A model generated the notes under the pieces. It made no database searches and was not told where the DNA came from. It was given only the letters and a program-made list of their open reading frames with translations. From Solenopsis invicta (lineage: Eukaryota; Arthropoda; Insecta; Hymenoptera; Formicidae), in contig NC_052666.1 of NCBI RefSeq assembly GCF_016802725.1, forward strand, positions 10,078,875 to 10,142,874: a DNA stretch of 64,000 nucleotides, given 5' to 3'. Of this stretch, positions 31,203 through 42,215 are shown one piece after another. Position 1 is the stretch's first letter, and every line of letters begins with the position of its first letter. The translations under genes were made by a program, and so were the position numbers.

Positions 31203-31510
31203 AGGCCCAACGTTAGCAGACCTTGATACTGGCATCCATTTCAGTGCCTATTCTGGGCCTATTAAAAAAATTCTATCCAGAATTTGCCTTTCTAATCCCT
31301 TTCTAGGCCCGACGTTAGCAGACCTTGATAGTGGCATCCACGCCAGTGCCTATTCTGGGCCTATTAAGGAAATTCTATCCAGAATTTGCCTTTCTAGTCC
31401 CTTTCTAGGCCCGACAATGGTATGCCTATTTTACGACATGCCTATCTAGCCCCAATATTGGCGATCCTATTTTAGGGAATGCCTGTTTAGGCCCTTTACA
31501 GACTTGGGGC
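31203..31510. repeat. 102-bp tandem repeats, probable subterminal repeats
   Basis: AGGCCCRACGTTAGCAGACC recurs at 31203 and 31305, and AGGCCCGACAATGG at 31407: a 102-bp period, about 2.5 copies, then decay. Because 102 is a multiple of three a 113-aa frame stays open, but I do not consider it a gene. At 31531-31546 follows AAAATTCTACCCGGGG, whose reverse complement resembles the terminal motif of elements C and D. This array may therefore be the subterminal repeat region at the right end of the transposon carrying the gene at 26025-28845. Confidence 0.6.
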
Positions 31511-31674
31511 ACGCCTCGACAAAATTCTACCCGGGGCGTCGCGCCGCGTCGCATTTGTTTCAAAAGTTTGTGAGTGTGATTTCAGTATTTCAGTTAGTCG
31601 CTTTTGGAGTTGATAATTGACTGCGTACCAGAGTGATTGTGAATAACGTGAGAAAGTGCGGTTGAGAATTATTG

Positions 31675-34600
31675 ATGCAATCCACCTCGAATTTTAATAT
31701 AAGTTCATTAGAAAATTTATTAATACAATGGGGGCTTTCCCATCTCAATGATGTATTAAAAGGTACGTAGAGTTTCTTCTTTTCTAAAAGTATAATTTCT
31801 TGTGATCCATAACAATCTAATCTAACTTAATTTTATCAAACTTAACTTTATCTAACTTAACCTTTATCAAAAGATTGATATCAATTCTCCTGTATGCTGC
31901 ATTAAATTTAATTGAAAAATTTCTAATTTCAATTATCATATCTTTTATATATGTTTTTCTTAATTTGATCGCGAATTCTGATAGCTTTATTTTTTGCCCG
32001 TCTCTGTTCGATGCGTTAAGCTAGTCATTTTTTGTAGAAGCTCGTACTGAAAAGGAGATGTGATAACTATTACGAAATTTAGTAATAGTCACAAAATTTT
32101 TAGTACATTGAAAACAAATTTGGTAAGTATTGCTACATTTGGTAATAGTTATTAACTCCTCTTTTTCAATGTGACAAATTTGATTAATAAATTGATATTA
32201 ACAATATTTTCTCGGCAATGATTAACTTAAATTAGCTCAAATAGAATAAATGTGATTCACAAGGTTCACATTTTTTACTCGGGTAAAAACGTCGCAATAT
32301 ATATATTTTTCTGCCGTAGTTATGCAATAAATGCACATAAGACACTGTCATAATGTATTTAAAGAAGTTTACTGCTTTTATTTTCTTTATGTAAATCAGC
32401 CTGTTATTTATCTTATACAGCAAATGGATTTGATGACCTAGAGAGTTTAAATAACCTCTTAAAAGAATGCAATTCGCGTGATTTTGAGGATTTAATTCCC
32501 ATTCTCATTAATAGAATAAAACTTCGTAGAAAATACGATGACTATGTAAGTTTTATTTTTATTGCTTTTAACCTTTACGTTTTACAAATAAAAAATTCTA
32601 ACAATTTTTATTATATTACATAATATGTCTTTTATGTGATAATAATTCTAATTGCTTTTCCAAAAATATAACGAAACATCTAATGTTTTAAATTCTTCAA
32701 GTAGCTCGAATTTAATGTTCGTTGATTTAATTGAAAAAAAACCTATAATTATTGATATACAAGATATGATGGCCAAGAAAATTTAGAAATTGTTAATTGC
32801 GAACCATCTTCAAAAAAGATAAAAATTAATAACGAAGAGTTTAATTTGAAGGATATTCTGTCACAAAATGCGTATGGACAAACTCTTCTCCAAATACATG
32901 AAAATGGAAATACTTTATCATGCCAATCAATTCTATGCCAAATAATTGTTGCTTATTTTCTAAACTCAAATATCAGGTAAAGATAATATTTTATTGTTTA
33001 ATTTCTATTTTATTTATTAATATATATTTATTATCATCCTCACTTCCAAGAAAATCTTTTGTTATATTATTAATTAAAATTATTTTTTTGTAATATTCCG
33101 ATAAAATCATTAAACATATATCTTTCAGTGATATCTCTCTATTTTTATATTCATTTTGTTTGGTTTGGAAAAATCTTCATTATAAATTATAGTATTTGTA
33201 AATATGTTATTTTATAGTTTAAAGCTATTTATGAATATTAATGATAATTCTATATTTTGCTCATGCTAAAACTTTATTTTATTTTAATGTTATTTAATAA
33301 ATAAAAAATATTTTCTGTTCAAGATCACTTGAAAATAAAGATTTTAATAAAATTTCTCATGAAATTATAAAAATCTGCCCACAAGAGTGTAAAGAAACTT
33401 ACTTTGTACCACCGATTCGTAAAAAAAATTCAAAAGAAAATAAAGCCGACATTTCAAAAGGAAAGTTAGTTGATCGTTATAATAATGATTTAAAATTTAT
33501 TAATTCTGTCAAGACTTATGATTCAAACAGTGATGCTGAACAAGACAACAATCCTGTCAACTCAAGTACTCATATTTAACTTAAACTAGAATTAAAACTT
33601 CTAAATATATAAAATACTGAATTGTAATTTTTTTTTGTTATTCTTCTTTTAAACATTGTAAAATTTTTAGCCTTACAAGTCGCAGAATAAAGTAGAATCT
33701 GGTTAATCCATAATCAGTATCCTACAGAAGAAGTCATCAATAAATAAGATGACTCATATGTGTTACGTTCACAAGATTGTGCTAACAAATTGTTCAAAAA
33801 CGTTAATGAAATAATTAAAAAGTGACCGCTATTGATTTCAAATTTTGGATACACATTGGTAATAACATAACTACACTGGCGTTTATTACTTTTAATTTAT
33901 ATTTTTTTATTGCATTCACGTATATGAATTACCTATTATAGTTAAATATTCTTATATATTCACAGATTGAAAGAGATTTTGAAAAAAAGTATCCCGAATA
34001 TAAAGATAAACTCATTATATCATGGAATTCGAACTTTGCAAAATTTCATAATTTGTTTAAAAAAAAAATTTCTACAGCAGATCAAATAAATGAAATTTTG
34101 ATGCAATCAGAATCATTAAATCTAGGTAAATGTGTATATTATTTACTTAATTTTTATTATTAATTTATAAAGAAGTAATTTGTTAGATGTTTTTATATAA
34201 TGATAATGTGTATTTCAGACAGCAAAACAGTTCTTCAAATATGGATATTAACAACTATCATAGCTCCTAAATCAATAAAAATTCGTGTAAAAACAGAAGA
34301 TCGCAGGACTGTTTAGAAGCCCACAATTTCTGAAAGCCGAGATGGCATTCTTGTTCATTGCAAGGTTAGTTTGACATTTGGGGTTTTATCAATATTAATT
34401 TGTTGTTAATATTTTAATCTAAAATACATAGCATTGATGATATTTTTTGTTAATATATTAATAAGACACAGTATTAATAAAATAGATTTTTATTCCTTCA
34501 GATACCTGGAGACATTGAAAATGTCTGCATGTACAAACAGAATAAGTTGTCCCACATGAATCTTACAATGCAGCCCTTTATTATCATTGTTAGATCTGAA

Positions 34601-34838
34601 ATAACTATGATCGAAAAAGTATATGTGCGTATTGACAAAACCATGTATGAGATGCCATCGGTATTGAAAGCCATTGATGTACTTTTTAAGATATTCATTA
34701 CCTTTAACGCATGTTATCCGAAAGAATGGGAGAATTTGTGGTACTTAATTCAGTGGGGTGTTTATGAAATTTATACAGCTTTGAATGAAAATATTCCATT
34801 TGTTTGCAGTGCTTTGCACAAAATAAAACAAGGTTAAG
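31675..34838 (+). pseudogene. SAMD3-like (sterile alpha motif) gene, decayed, multi-exon
   Basis: Exon-like blocks in order: MQSTSNFNISSLENLLIQWG and LESLNNLLKECNSRDFEDLI (SAM-like helices, donors near 31758 and 32548); about 32670-32975 ending QSILCQIIVAYFL; 33321-33579 with ETYFVPPIRKK and KGKLVDRY; 33672-33860 with IHNQYPTEEVI; 33966-34120 with FEKKYPEYKDKLI; 34219-34365; and 34500-34838 with YEMPSVLKAIDVLFKIF and LWYLIQWGVYEI. This order matches insect and fish proteins labelled SAMD3-like, from memory of the family. Several in-frame stops and frameshifts (for example near 32782, 33748 and 34314) make it a pseudogene. Confidence 0.6.
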
Positions 34839-35089
34839 TTTTTCTCACATTTCGGAAAACATTTAAATTGATCATAATTTTTTAAGATATCTCATATAAT
34901 GCGTGTTCTATTTACTATAAAAAATAAGGTCTTTTTAATATATAATATTATATTTATCATACAAATTATTGTGATAACTAATTCGAAAAAACTAAAGATT
35001 CCACTATATATAAATCTGAATTCAAATATAGCAACAAATTGAAGAAATAAAAATAAAATTAATATGGAGATGTAAAATTCAATTTTAAA

Positions 35090-37422
35090 ATGGACTGTCA
35101 ATTCTGTTAAAAAAAAATTTCTGAAGATACTCAAATTCACCTAAAGCATTTGAAATCTTATCATTCATTTGAAATATCATATAAATGTATATTTTTTAAT
35201 TGGTACAGAAAATTTTTTAGATTTTTTGCATTGGAAAAACACGTAAAAGAATGCTCATTTAAAATTGATCGAACAAAATCTGTTTCGAATAAAGCTGTTC
35301 AAAATATGTCACATATTAAAAAAACTTATTTTGCCGAATTTACTAAAAATGAAAATTTCTCAATGTCAGTAGATGATCAAAATTCCTCAAATAATGATAT
35401 ATTAGAGACTGACAATATTCGAAATTATGTGTTAATATTTATCGCAAAATTATATAACAAACCTAATGTTCCTAATGTGTTGTTCAAGAAATTGTCGAAG
35501 AATTGCAAGAAACCATTCAAAATGTTTCAGAACACTATCATAATAAATTGAAAAAGCAATTAACTTTTGAGTTTCATGATGCTTTAGATAACTGTTTTGA
35601 TATTTCAATATTAAAGGACATAAGTACAGAATACAAAATGTTTGAGTATCTAAAAAAATCGAATATTTTTATTCCACCGCAATCATTCATTATAAGTGAT
35701 TTGTATGATGATAAAAAAGATAGACAAAAGACAATTCAAACTATCAAAAAATGCGAAGGACAGATTGTTTAAATGCGTGAAATACTAAAATGTCAATTAG
35801 AACTTCCTGGATTTTATGAAAAAGTAATAAATAGTATTAATACAGACATTTCATCTTTATATACTAATAAAATGTATACTAGTGTTTGCGATAGGATTAT
35901 TTGGAAATCATAACAAAAATATTACGTAGGTTAAATAGTAATTCCATTATTTTTGTATTACGATGATTTTGAAACTGGAAATCCTTTAGGAACTGCAGCC
36001 GGAATTCATAAAGTAGATGCGTTGTATGGCTCTATAGCGGTTCTTTACCTGATGAATGTGCCGTTTTATTAGAAAATATTTTTTTAATATAATTCATTTA
36101 TTCATTTGATAGAACGCGTTTTGGAAATAGTAAATGTTTTGATAAGGTTATTAGTTTTCTAAGTAACACAGGAATCGTTTATCTGCGATACAAAGGGTTA
36201 TGAAACTAAAGTACATTTCGTTGTAGTTGCTTTAATAGGAGATATTTTAGGTTTAAATAATCTTTTAGGTTTTAATGAAAGCTTTGCTAGCAAATATTTT
36301 TGTCATATTTGTAGAAAATCTACAACTCCGAAATCTACAACCTGTTGCGGAATTTTTGAAGATGAAAATTTATTGCATACGTCCAAGAATTATGCTAAAG
36401 ATATCAAAAATTTTTCACATGGTATAGAAGAAGACTGTATTTTTAATAAAATACCTCATTTCGATTGCACGATAAATTATACATGTGATATAATGCATGA
36501 TCTATTTGAAGGCGTATGCAGATACAATCTCGCAAGGATCATACGTCATTGTGTGAACAAAAATTATATGACATTGGAACATTTCAATCAACGAATTAAA
36601 TACTTCAATCATCAATTGGATTTTGATCGAGGAAATAAAATTCCTTTTATTAGAAGCAAACACATTAATAAGGGTTATTTAATCATGACCGAAGCAGAAA
36701 TGTCAGCATTGGTGTGCTATCTTTCTATGATTATCGGAGATTTTGTACCCGATTATGACGAAGTTTGGGATTTCTATCTTACATTGTACGAAATTATCAA
36801 AATATCCACAGAAAGTATAATATCTGAAGATCAAGTTAATTATTTGAGATATTTAATTCGTTCACATCTTGAAATGTTCATGCAACTATTTAAGGAAAAA
36901 TTAAAACTTAAATTTTATTTCATGGTTCACTATCCTCTAATTATTCGAAAAGGGGGACCATTAAGAAATTTGTCTTCTATTCGGTATGAAGCGTTCCACA
37001 AATTAACGAAAACTTATGCATCTATTGTAACTTTTTGGAAAAATATTATTTTATCACTTGCGACAAAATTACAATTACATTTTTGTTATAGATTTTTAAT
37101 TAAAAAAAGCCTTGATGATTCATTAAAAATAGGAAAAAAAATTGAAAAAACGTCTGTTGAATTAACCAACATTTCTCAAATAAATAGTAAACGCTTGATT
37201 GAAATTTCTTGGGTACAGTACAATAATACTTTATTTAAAACTAATTTTCTAATCATCATAGATCAAGATGAAAACAATTTGTTATTTGGAATAATGACTC
37301 GTATTTTATTAGATGAAAACCAACATATATTTGTTTGTTACAAAAGATGCATTACTTTAGGTTTTGATACGCATTACATGGCATATAAAATTATTTTATC
37401 GCGTGAAAATAATTCAACATAA
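35090..37422 (+). pseudogene. family-A transposase, copy A2, with long open C-terminal half
   Basis: ATG at 35090 begins a finger-like MDCQFC; TAA follows at 35108-35110, then HLKSYH and a second Cys/His cluster. Several frames carry homology to copy A1: NIRNYVLIFIAKLYNKPNVP, QTIKKCEGQIV, YYDDFETGNPLGT. The last 349 codons (36373-37422) are open: FDCTINYTCDIMHDLFEGV, MIIGDFVPDYDEVWDFY, LRSHLEMFMQLF, IRYEAFHKLTKTY. Upstream of it HFVVVALIGDILGLNNLLGF leads in. Putative DDE transposase by layout; at least three disablements upstream. Confidence 0.65.
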
Positions 37423-37576
37423 TTAAATTTTATAAAAATTTCTAAATTGTTAAATATAAAAACATGTAATTATCATATTTCAGGGAATAAAAATTATTTT
37501 GTTTCAGTACTCGATGTTTAACTTGTTTTAATTATAATTAATATTATGTGTACATATACACACGCGCGCGCGCGCA

Positions 37577-37863
37577 ATTGGCGCTGCTAGATGTATATAA
37601 ATATAAAGTTGTAAAATGTAATAGTTATAGTAATATAACATATCTTACAATTCTGAACTTATCCTACTCTTAATATTCGCATTTACAACATGTTTAACAC
37701 TGTTACATTTATATAAACCTATTCTATTTTTATTAATTTTAAACCGCATATTTACCCAAATTTCTGACATATGCATAAGCTGTTTGTTATATTTATCATA
37801 TTCTTTTTTATTCAATTCTTCTCTTAATTCTGTCCTTATCTAGCAGCGCCAATTTTGTGCACA
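37577..37863. repeat. MITE-like element with TTGGCGCTGCTAGAT inverted ends
   Basis: AATTGGCGCTGCTAGAT (37577) and ATCTAGCAGCGCCAATT (to 37863) are perfect inverses enclosing ~255 bp of non-coding DNA. A CG-rich dinucleotide run (CACGCGCGCGCGCG) precedes the left end. The related words GGCGCAATTTAAAG recur at 38394, 38804 and 48325. Confidence 0.65.
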
Positions 37864-39859
37864 TTAAAAATTTTTTATTTCAATGAAATTTTCTCATTTT
37901 GTCTTGTTTTCTCTTTAATTCTTTGAAATAAAATGTTATATATTCCATTAAAACTTATTAAAATTAAATACATCCACTTGGGTTAAAGCAGAAAGATTTA
38001 TCAATGGGAATACAAACATAAATACTACTTGAATTTTGTTTTAGAAAACATTAATAATATCACAACTTGCGTTTTATTACAAAAATGTTTTAATAAATTT
38101 GTCTGATTTTGTACTACCTCCTCTTTAATTTTCTGATTAAATTAAACATTTAGATTGAATTTTAGATAATACAATTTTAAGATATTATTTATTTAAGGAA
38201 ATACCACTTGGGTTGGAATAAAATTTTTCAATGAGAATTAAAGATGCTATCACTCGAGTTTTTAAAATAAGTTTTTTCAATGACAATTTTCAATGACAGA
38301 AAGTCCATTTGGGTTTTGTATAAAAATTAAACATACTATCACTTGGGTTTTATAGCAAAAATATTGTCTTTATATATTGTCTTTATAATTGGCGCAATTT
38401 AAAGATTTTTTCCTTTTTTTGGAAAAAATGCACATTATTTAGATTGAATTAGTTTTATTACAATTTCAAGATATATATTTTAAGTAAATACCACTCAGGT
38501 TTGAATAAGAGATTTTATAGAAATTAAACAATACAAAAATAGTATCATTTAGGTTAGACATAAATTAAAGATACTATCACTTGGGTTTTATAGAATCAAA
38601 GAAAAAATTTTGCAATGAGAATACATAGTACAAAGTAGTACTACTTGGGTTTTGTAGAATTAAAGTTAAAGGTTAAATTACCACATAGGTTAGTATAAAA
38701 AAATTGTTTTGTTAAAATACAAAGATAGTACCACTTGGGTTTTATAGAAAAATAAAAATATGAAGTGTTTATTTTAAATATGCTCTTTGTAATTGGCGCA
38801 ATTTAAAGATTTCACACATTTTTTGGAAATTATGTATCACTCAAATTAAATAACATAATTTAAAAAATTTTTTGAAATACATACCATTAGGTTGGAATAA
38901 AATTATTTAATAAAAATATAAAGAACTACCACTTTTATTTCTTAAAAGTAGTATATAGTTATTTCAACGATCACTTGGGTTTTTAAAAAATATACATACC
39001 ACTTGGGTTGGAATAAGAAAATTTTTAAATGAGTACAAAATACAATGTAATACTACTTTTGTTTTGTAGAATTAAAGTTAAAGGTAAAATTACAACATGA
39101 GTTAACATGAAAAAAATTTTCTGTTAAAATACAAAAAATAGTACAACTTGGGATTTTTTAGAAAAATTAAAGATAAGTTGCGCGCGCACACATAAATTGT
39201 CACTTTTTTTTACCTTTTTTTGAAAAGATAATTTTATACTGATATCACGCGTTTTGTAGTGTTAAGTAATATTTATTTTGTTTGTAATAAAATACATGAT
39301 TTTAAGTTAGCAAGATTGTAAAGATACATACCACTTGGGTTGGAATAGGAAAATTTTTCAATGTAACTACAAAGTACAATGTAGTACTACTTTTGTTTTG
39401 TAGAAATGAAGTTAAAGGTAAAATTACCACATGGGTTAACATGGAAAAAATTTTCAGGTAAAATACAAAAAATAGTACCACTTTGGTTTTTAAGAAAAAT
39501 TAAAGAAAAGGTGCGCACACACACATAAATTGGCACCTTTTTTTTACCTTTTTTTGAAAAGGTAATTTTGTACTGATATCATGCGTTTTGTAGTGTTAAG
39601 CAATATTTAATTTGTTTGTAATAAAATACATGATTTTAACTATACAAGATTGTGAAAAAGTAATGCCGATGATATAAAAATTTGTAATTATATTTGTTTA
39701 TTAATATAAATATTTTAGATATTTTTGTACATTGGTGAGAATGATGAATGAATGATGTGTACTGTAAATGAAGCTAGTCCTCGATTGCTGACAACATTAC
39801 AAGATTTGCCTTCCACTTTACTATTGAAGTTGCTGTTTTAATAAATCTTGATATTTATT
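37864..39859. repeat. non-coding DNA built of dispersed CACTTGGGTT repeats and a 332-bp tandem repeat
   Basis: ACCACTTGGGTTGGAATA or ACCACTTGGGTTTTATAGAA occurs about every 40-150 bp from 37975 to 39490. Segment 38994-39325 is repeated in tandem at 39326-39657 (332-bp period). Each copy contains a CGCACACATAAATTG box followed by TTTTTTTACCTTTTTTTGAAAA. A diverged relative lies at 58840-58960. It lies directly downstream of the Helitron genes and may be the Helitron 3' region. No gene. Confidence 0.6.
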
Positions 39860-40897
39860 TTATGTATTACCGATTTTTTCTAAAAATAATATATAAATAT
39901 CTTTAGCACCCCTAGGCCATTGCTTTTTTGTAACTTGCATATCATCACTTTCAAACCATTTACCAGATGATCCTACTCTACACATACTTGTAAAGTGACC
40001 GTTTTGGATACATGAACCGTGATGAAATACAGCATTCATAACTTTATACTCTTGACCAGATATTAATATTTTACTTGTCGGAACAGCAGTTAAATTCAAT
40101 TTTTGTGATATCTTCTCTAATACACCGTTTTGTAGTGAAAATAAAATTAAACGGATAATAAGTATCTGTTTGGTCCTTGTTATTATATTCTTAATTGACA
40201 TATTTGCTCCACAACTTTCACAAGATTTCTCAGAGTTAGACAAACGTAAAAATGAAATATTCAGTAAATCATTAAAATTAATACTTTTTTTCTTTACATT
40301 GCTAATAGGAATTGAAAGGATTACCTGATTATAAGTATTAACATTTATGTAACTACATATTTTACATCGACTAGTAGAAGTAATTTGATGTTCTACCAAA
40401 TTTTTTATATAATCATATTTTGTACAAAGAGCGTTAAGAAAATCAAACGCATCTCGTTTAGTATCAGTCGAAAAGTACTCTCCTAAATCTTTTCGTATTG
40501 TACAGGTATTCAAATTGCGCATTCCGCTTTCATATCGATGCGCTAGTGTACTTAAAACATCCAAATTATCAAAATTAAACAATTGTTTTCTAATAATATT
40601 TAAATGAAATATACATTGTAATGAAGAATTTGCATAGCATGAAATTTTATCAGTATTTTGGAAACCATGTATAATCCAATTTCCAAAACTTTGTTGAACT
40701 TGTTCTCGAGCTGATTGTTGAACAGAAATAATTGTTTTCCCTAATGTCCATGGCACATCTTTAACTTTACGGTAACGTTCTTTTGATACATTAATAATTT
40801 GTGCTTCTGGTTTATATAAATTTTTTAAACGATTATATTCGATAATCGCTTTTTCACTGGCTACTACAGACGAAGGGTCATAATTAATCAAATGCAA
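39860..40897 (-). CDS. Helitron C-terminal module: ubiquitin carboxyl-terminal hydrolase (USP-like)
   Basis: 345-aa frame. The first ~30 residues continue the helicase (INYDPSSVVASEKAIIEYNRL). From residue 78 it reads as a USP: Cys box GFQNTDKISCYANSSLQCIF (Cys87), a four-Cys zinc site (C178, C181, C226, C229) and His box HHGSCIQNGHFTSMCRVG (His301) followed by WFESDD. All catalytic positions are present, so the fold may have been active. USPs (peptidase C19) remove ubiquitin from proteins. In a Helitron this could protect the transposition protein or alter host factors; that is inference. Confidence 0.8.
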   Translation of the reverse strand: MHLINYDPSSVVASEKAIIEYNRLKNLYKPEAQIINVSKERYRKVKDVPWTLGKTIISVQQSAREQVQQSFGNWIIHGFQNTDKISCYANSSLQCIFHLNIIRKQLFNFDNLDVLSTLAHRYESGMRNLNTCTIRKDLGEYFSTDTKRDAFDFLNALCTKYDYIKNLVEHQITSTSRCKICSYINVNTYNQVILSIPISNVKKKSINFNDLLNISFLRLSNSEKSCESCGANMSIKNIITRTKQILIIRLILFSLQNGVLEKISQKLNLTAVPTSKILISGQEYKVMNAVFHHGSCIQNGHFTSMCRVGSSGKWFESDDMQVTKKQWPRGAKDIYILFLEKIGNT

Positions 40898-42215
40898 TCC
40901 ATCTAAAGACGTTACTCGGGATAAAGCAACAAGTCTGACCGCAACTAAATACCGAGTTACCTATGTCCATAATGGCATTTTGTAAACTTAAACCTTGACT
41001 TTTATGAATGGTGATACCATAACTCAAAGATAATGGAAATTGTTGTCTAATAACATATGCTCCATCCATGACTTGAAACTTGACCTTCACTCTTTCAATT
41101 AAATATTCTGAACCAGACGGTAAAAGAAGTTTAACCTTTTCAATATAATCAGTCGATGTATCCTGTACAACTGAAATAACTGTAGCAATTGTGCCATTTA
41201 CAAGGCCCAAACTAGCATCGATATTGCGTCTTATCATTACTTTTGCTCCAATTTTAATTGAAATTTGTTTAGAAAGGCCAGCTGTTCTACTATTATCATC
41301 ATCATTATTCGACAATACCTTTTTAACTTTTTTCTTTATATATGGAATACAATCAATGTCATCTTCAGCAATTAATAATATTTCTTTTGAAGCAATATGA
41401 CTTAACATCGCAGTGTTAAGAACGTCACACATATGACAAGTAGGTAATAAACAAACGGTATCAGAAGACAAACTTTCAATAAAATCACTAATTTCGTTTA
41501 ATCTTGCTTCGAAAGATTTACCTTTAAAAGATAATTTTTTTTTTTCAAGAGTGTTACAATCTGATTTTGTCGATAAACCAATACGAATTCTCGAGAGTAA
41601 TTCACGATAAGATACGTCTCCTTGTTGACGCATATTGATCGTTAATTCATCATACTCGAATAAAGCAGTCCACAAATTAATAGCATTTAAGGAACCAAGA
41701 AACTTTTGAATTTTTTCATTCGATAATTTGACAAAGGCAGGTTCTTCATGTACAGGAGGTAACTGAAGCAAATCTCCAAATAAAAGAATATGCTTTCGAC
41801 CAAACCAGCCATCATCACAATCAGTAGTATCGAATATTTCACATAATCGTAGATGTATATACAACAAAGTCAAATTAGATACCATTGATACTTCATCAAT
41901 TATAAAAAGGACGACATCTTTAAGATCTGCTCGTAAAACTTTCAATACATGATCAGCTAATTGTTTATACTTAGGAGTATGACCATGTTCAACGGGTAAT
42001 TGAAGCAATCTATGTACTGTCAAACCATCTATATTAAACGCTGCTATACCGGTAGGTGCCGCTATAGCAGTATCCTTGTTGAGATTTTGTTTTATCCAAC
42101 ATTTAATAGTTTTAATTAAGAAATTTTTACCAATACCTCCTTCTCCACTAACGTATAATCGTAGTAACGATTTTTCATTTGAAATTACAGTACTAGTGAC
42201 TCTAATCAACGTCAA
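40884..42215 (-). CDS. Helitron PIF1-type helicase
   Basis: 443-aa superfamily-1 helicase that would unwind DNA at rolling-circle transposition. Walker A reads GEGGIGKNFL (Lys30), with Asn where Ser/Thr normally binds Mg, which may impair ATPase. Walker B is LFIIDEVSMV (Asp107, Glu108), followed by HILLFGDLLQLPPV, ELTINMRQ and SYGITIHKSQGLSLQNAIMD. The last 20 residues are out of frame: the expected conserved ending (VALSRVTS type) is readable one frame over and leads into the next frame. N-terminal end overlaps the Rep frame by 14 bp. Confidence 0.9.
   Translation of the reverse strand: MTLIRVTSTVISNEKSLLRLYVSGEGGIGKNFLIKTIKCWIKQNLNKDTAIAAPTGIAAFNIDGLTVHRLLQLPVEHGHTPKYKQLADHVLKVLRADLKDVVLFIIDEVSMVSNLTLLYIHLRLCEIFDTTDCDDGWFGRKHILLFGDLLQLPPVHEEPAFVKLSNEKIQKFLGSLNAINLWTALFEYDELTINMRQQGDVSYRELLSRIRIGLSTKSDCNTLEKKKLSFKGKSFEARLNEISDFIESLSSDTVCLLPTCHMCDVLNTAMLSHIASKEILLIAEDDIDCIPYIKKKVKKVLSNNDDDNSRTAGLSKQISIKIGAKVMIRRNIDASLGLVNGTIATVISVVQDTSTDYIEKVKLLLPSGSEYLIERVKVKFQVMDGAYVIRQQFPLSLSYGITIHKSQGLSLQNAIMDIGNSVFSCGQTCCFIPSNVFRWIAFD

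Noticed and set aside
31108..31449. 113-aa frame with 34-residue internal repeat
   Set aside because: Explained by 102-bp tandem repeats; no homology and no similar frame outside the repeats.
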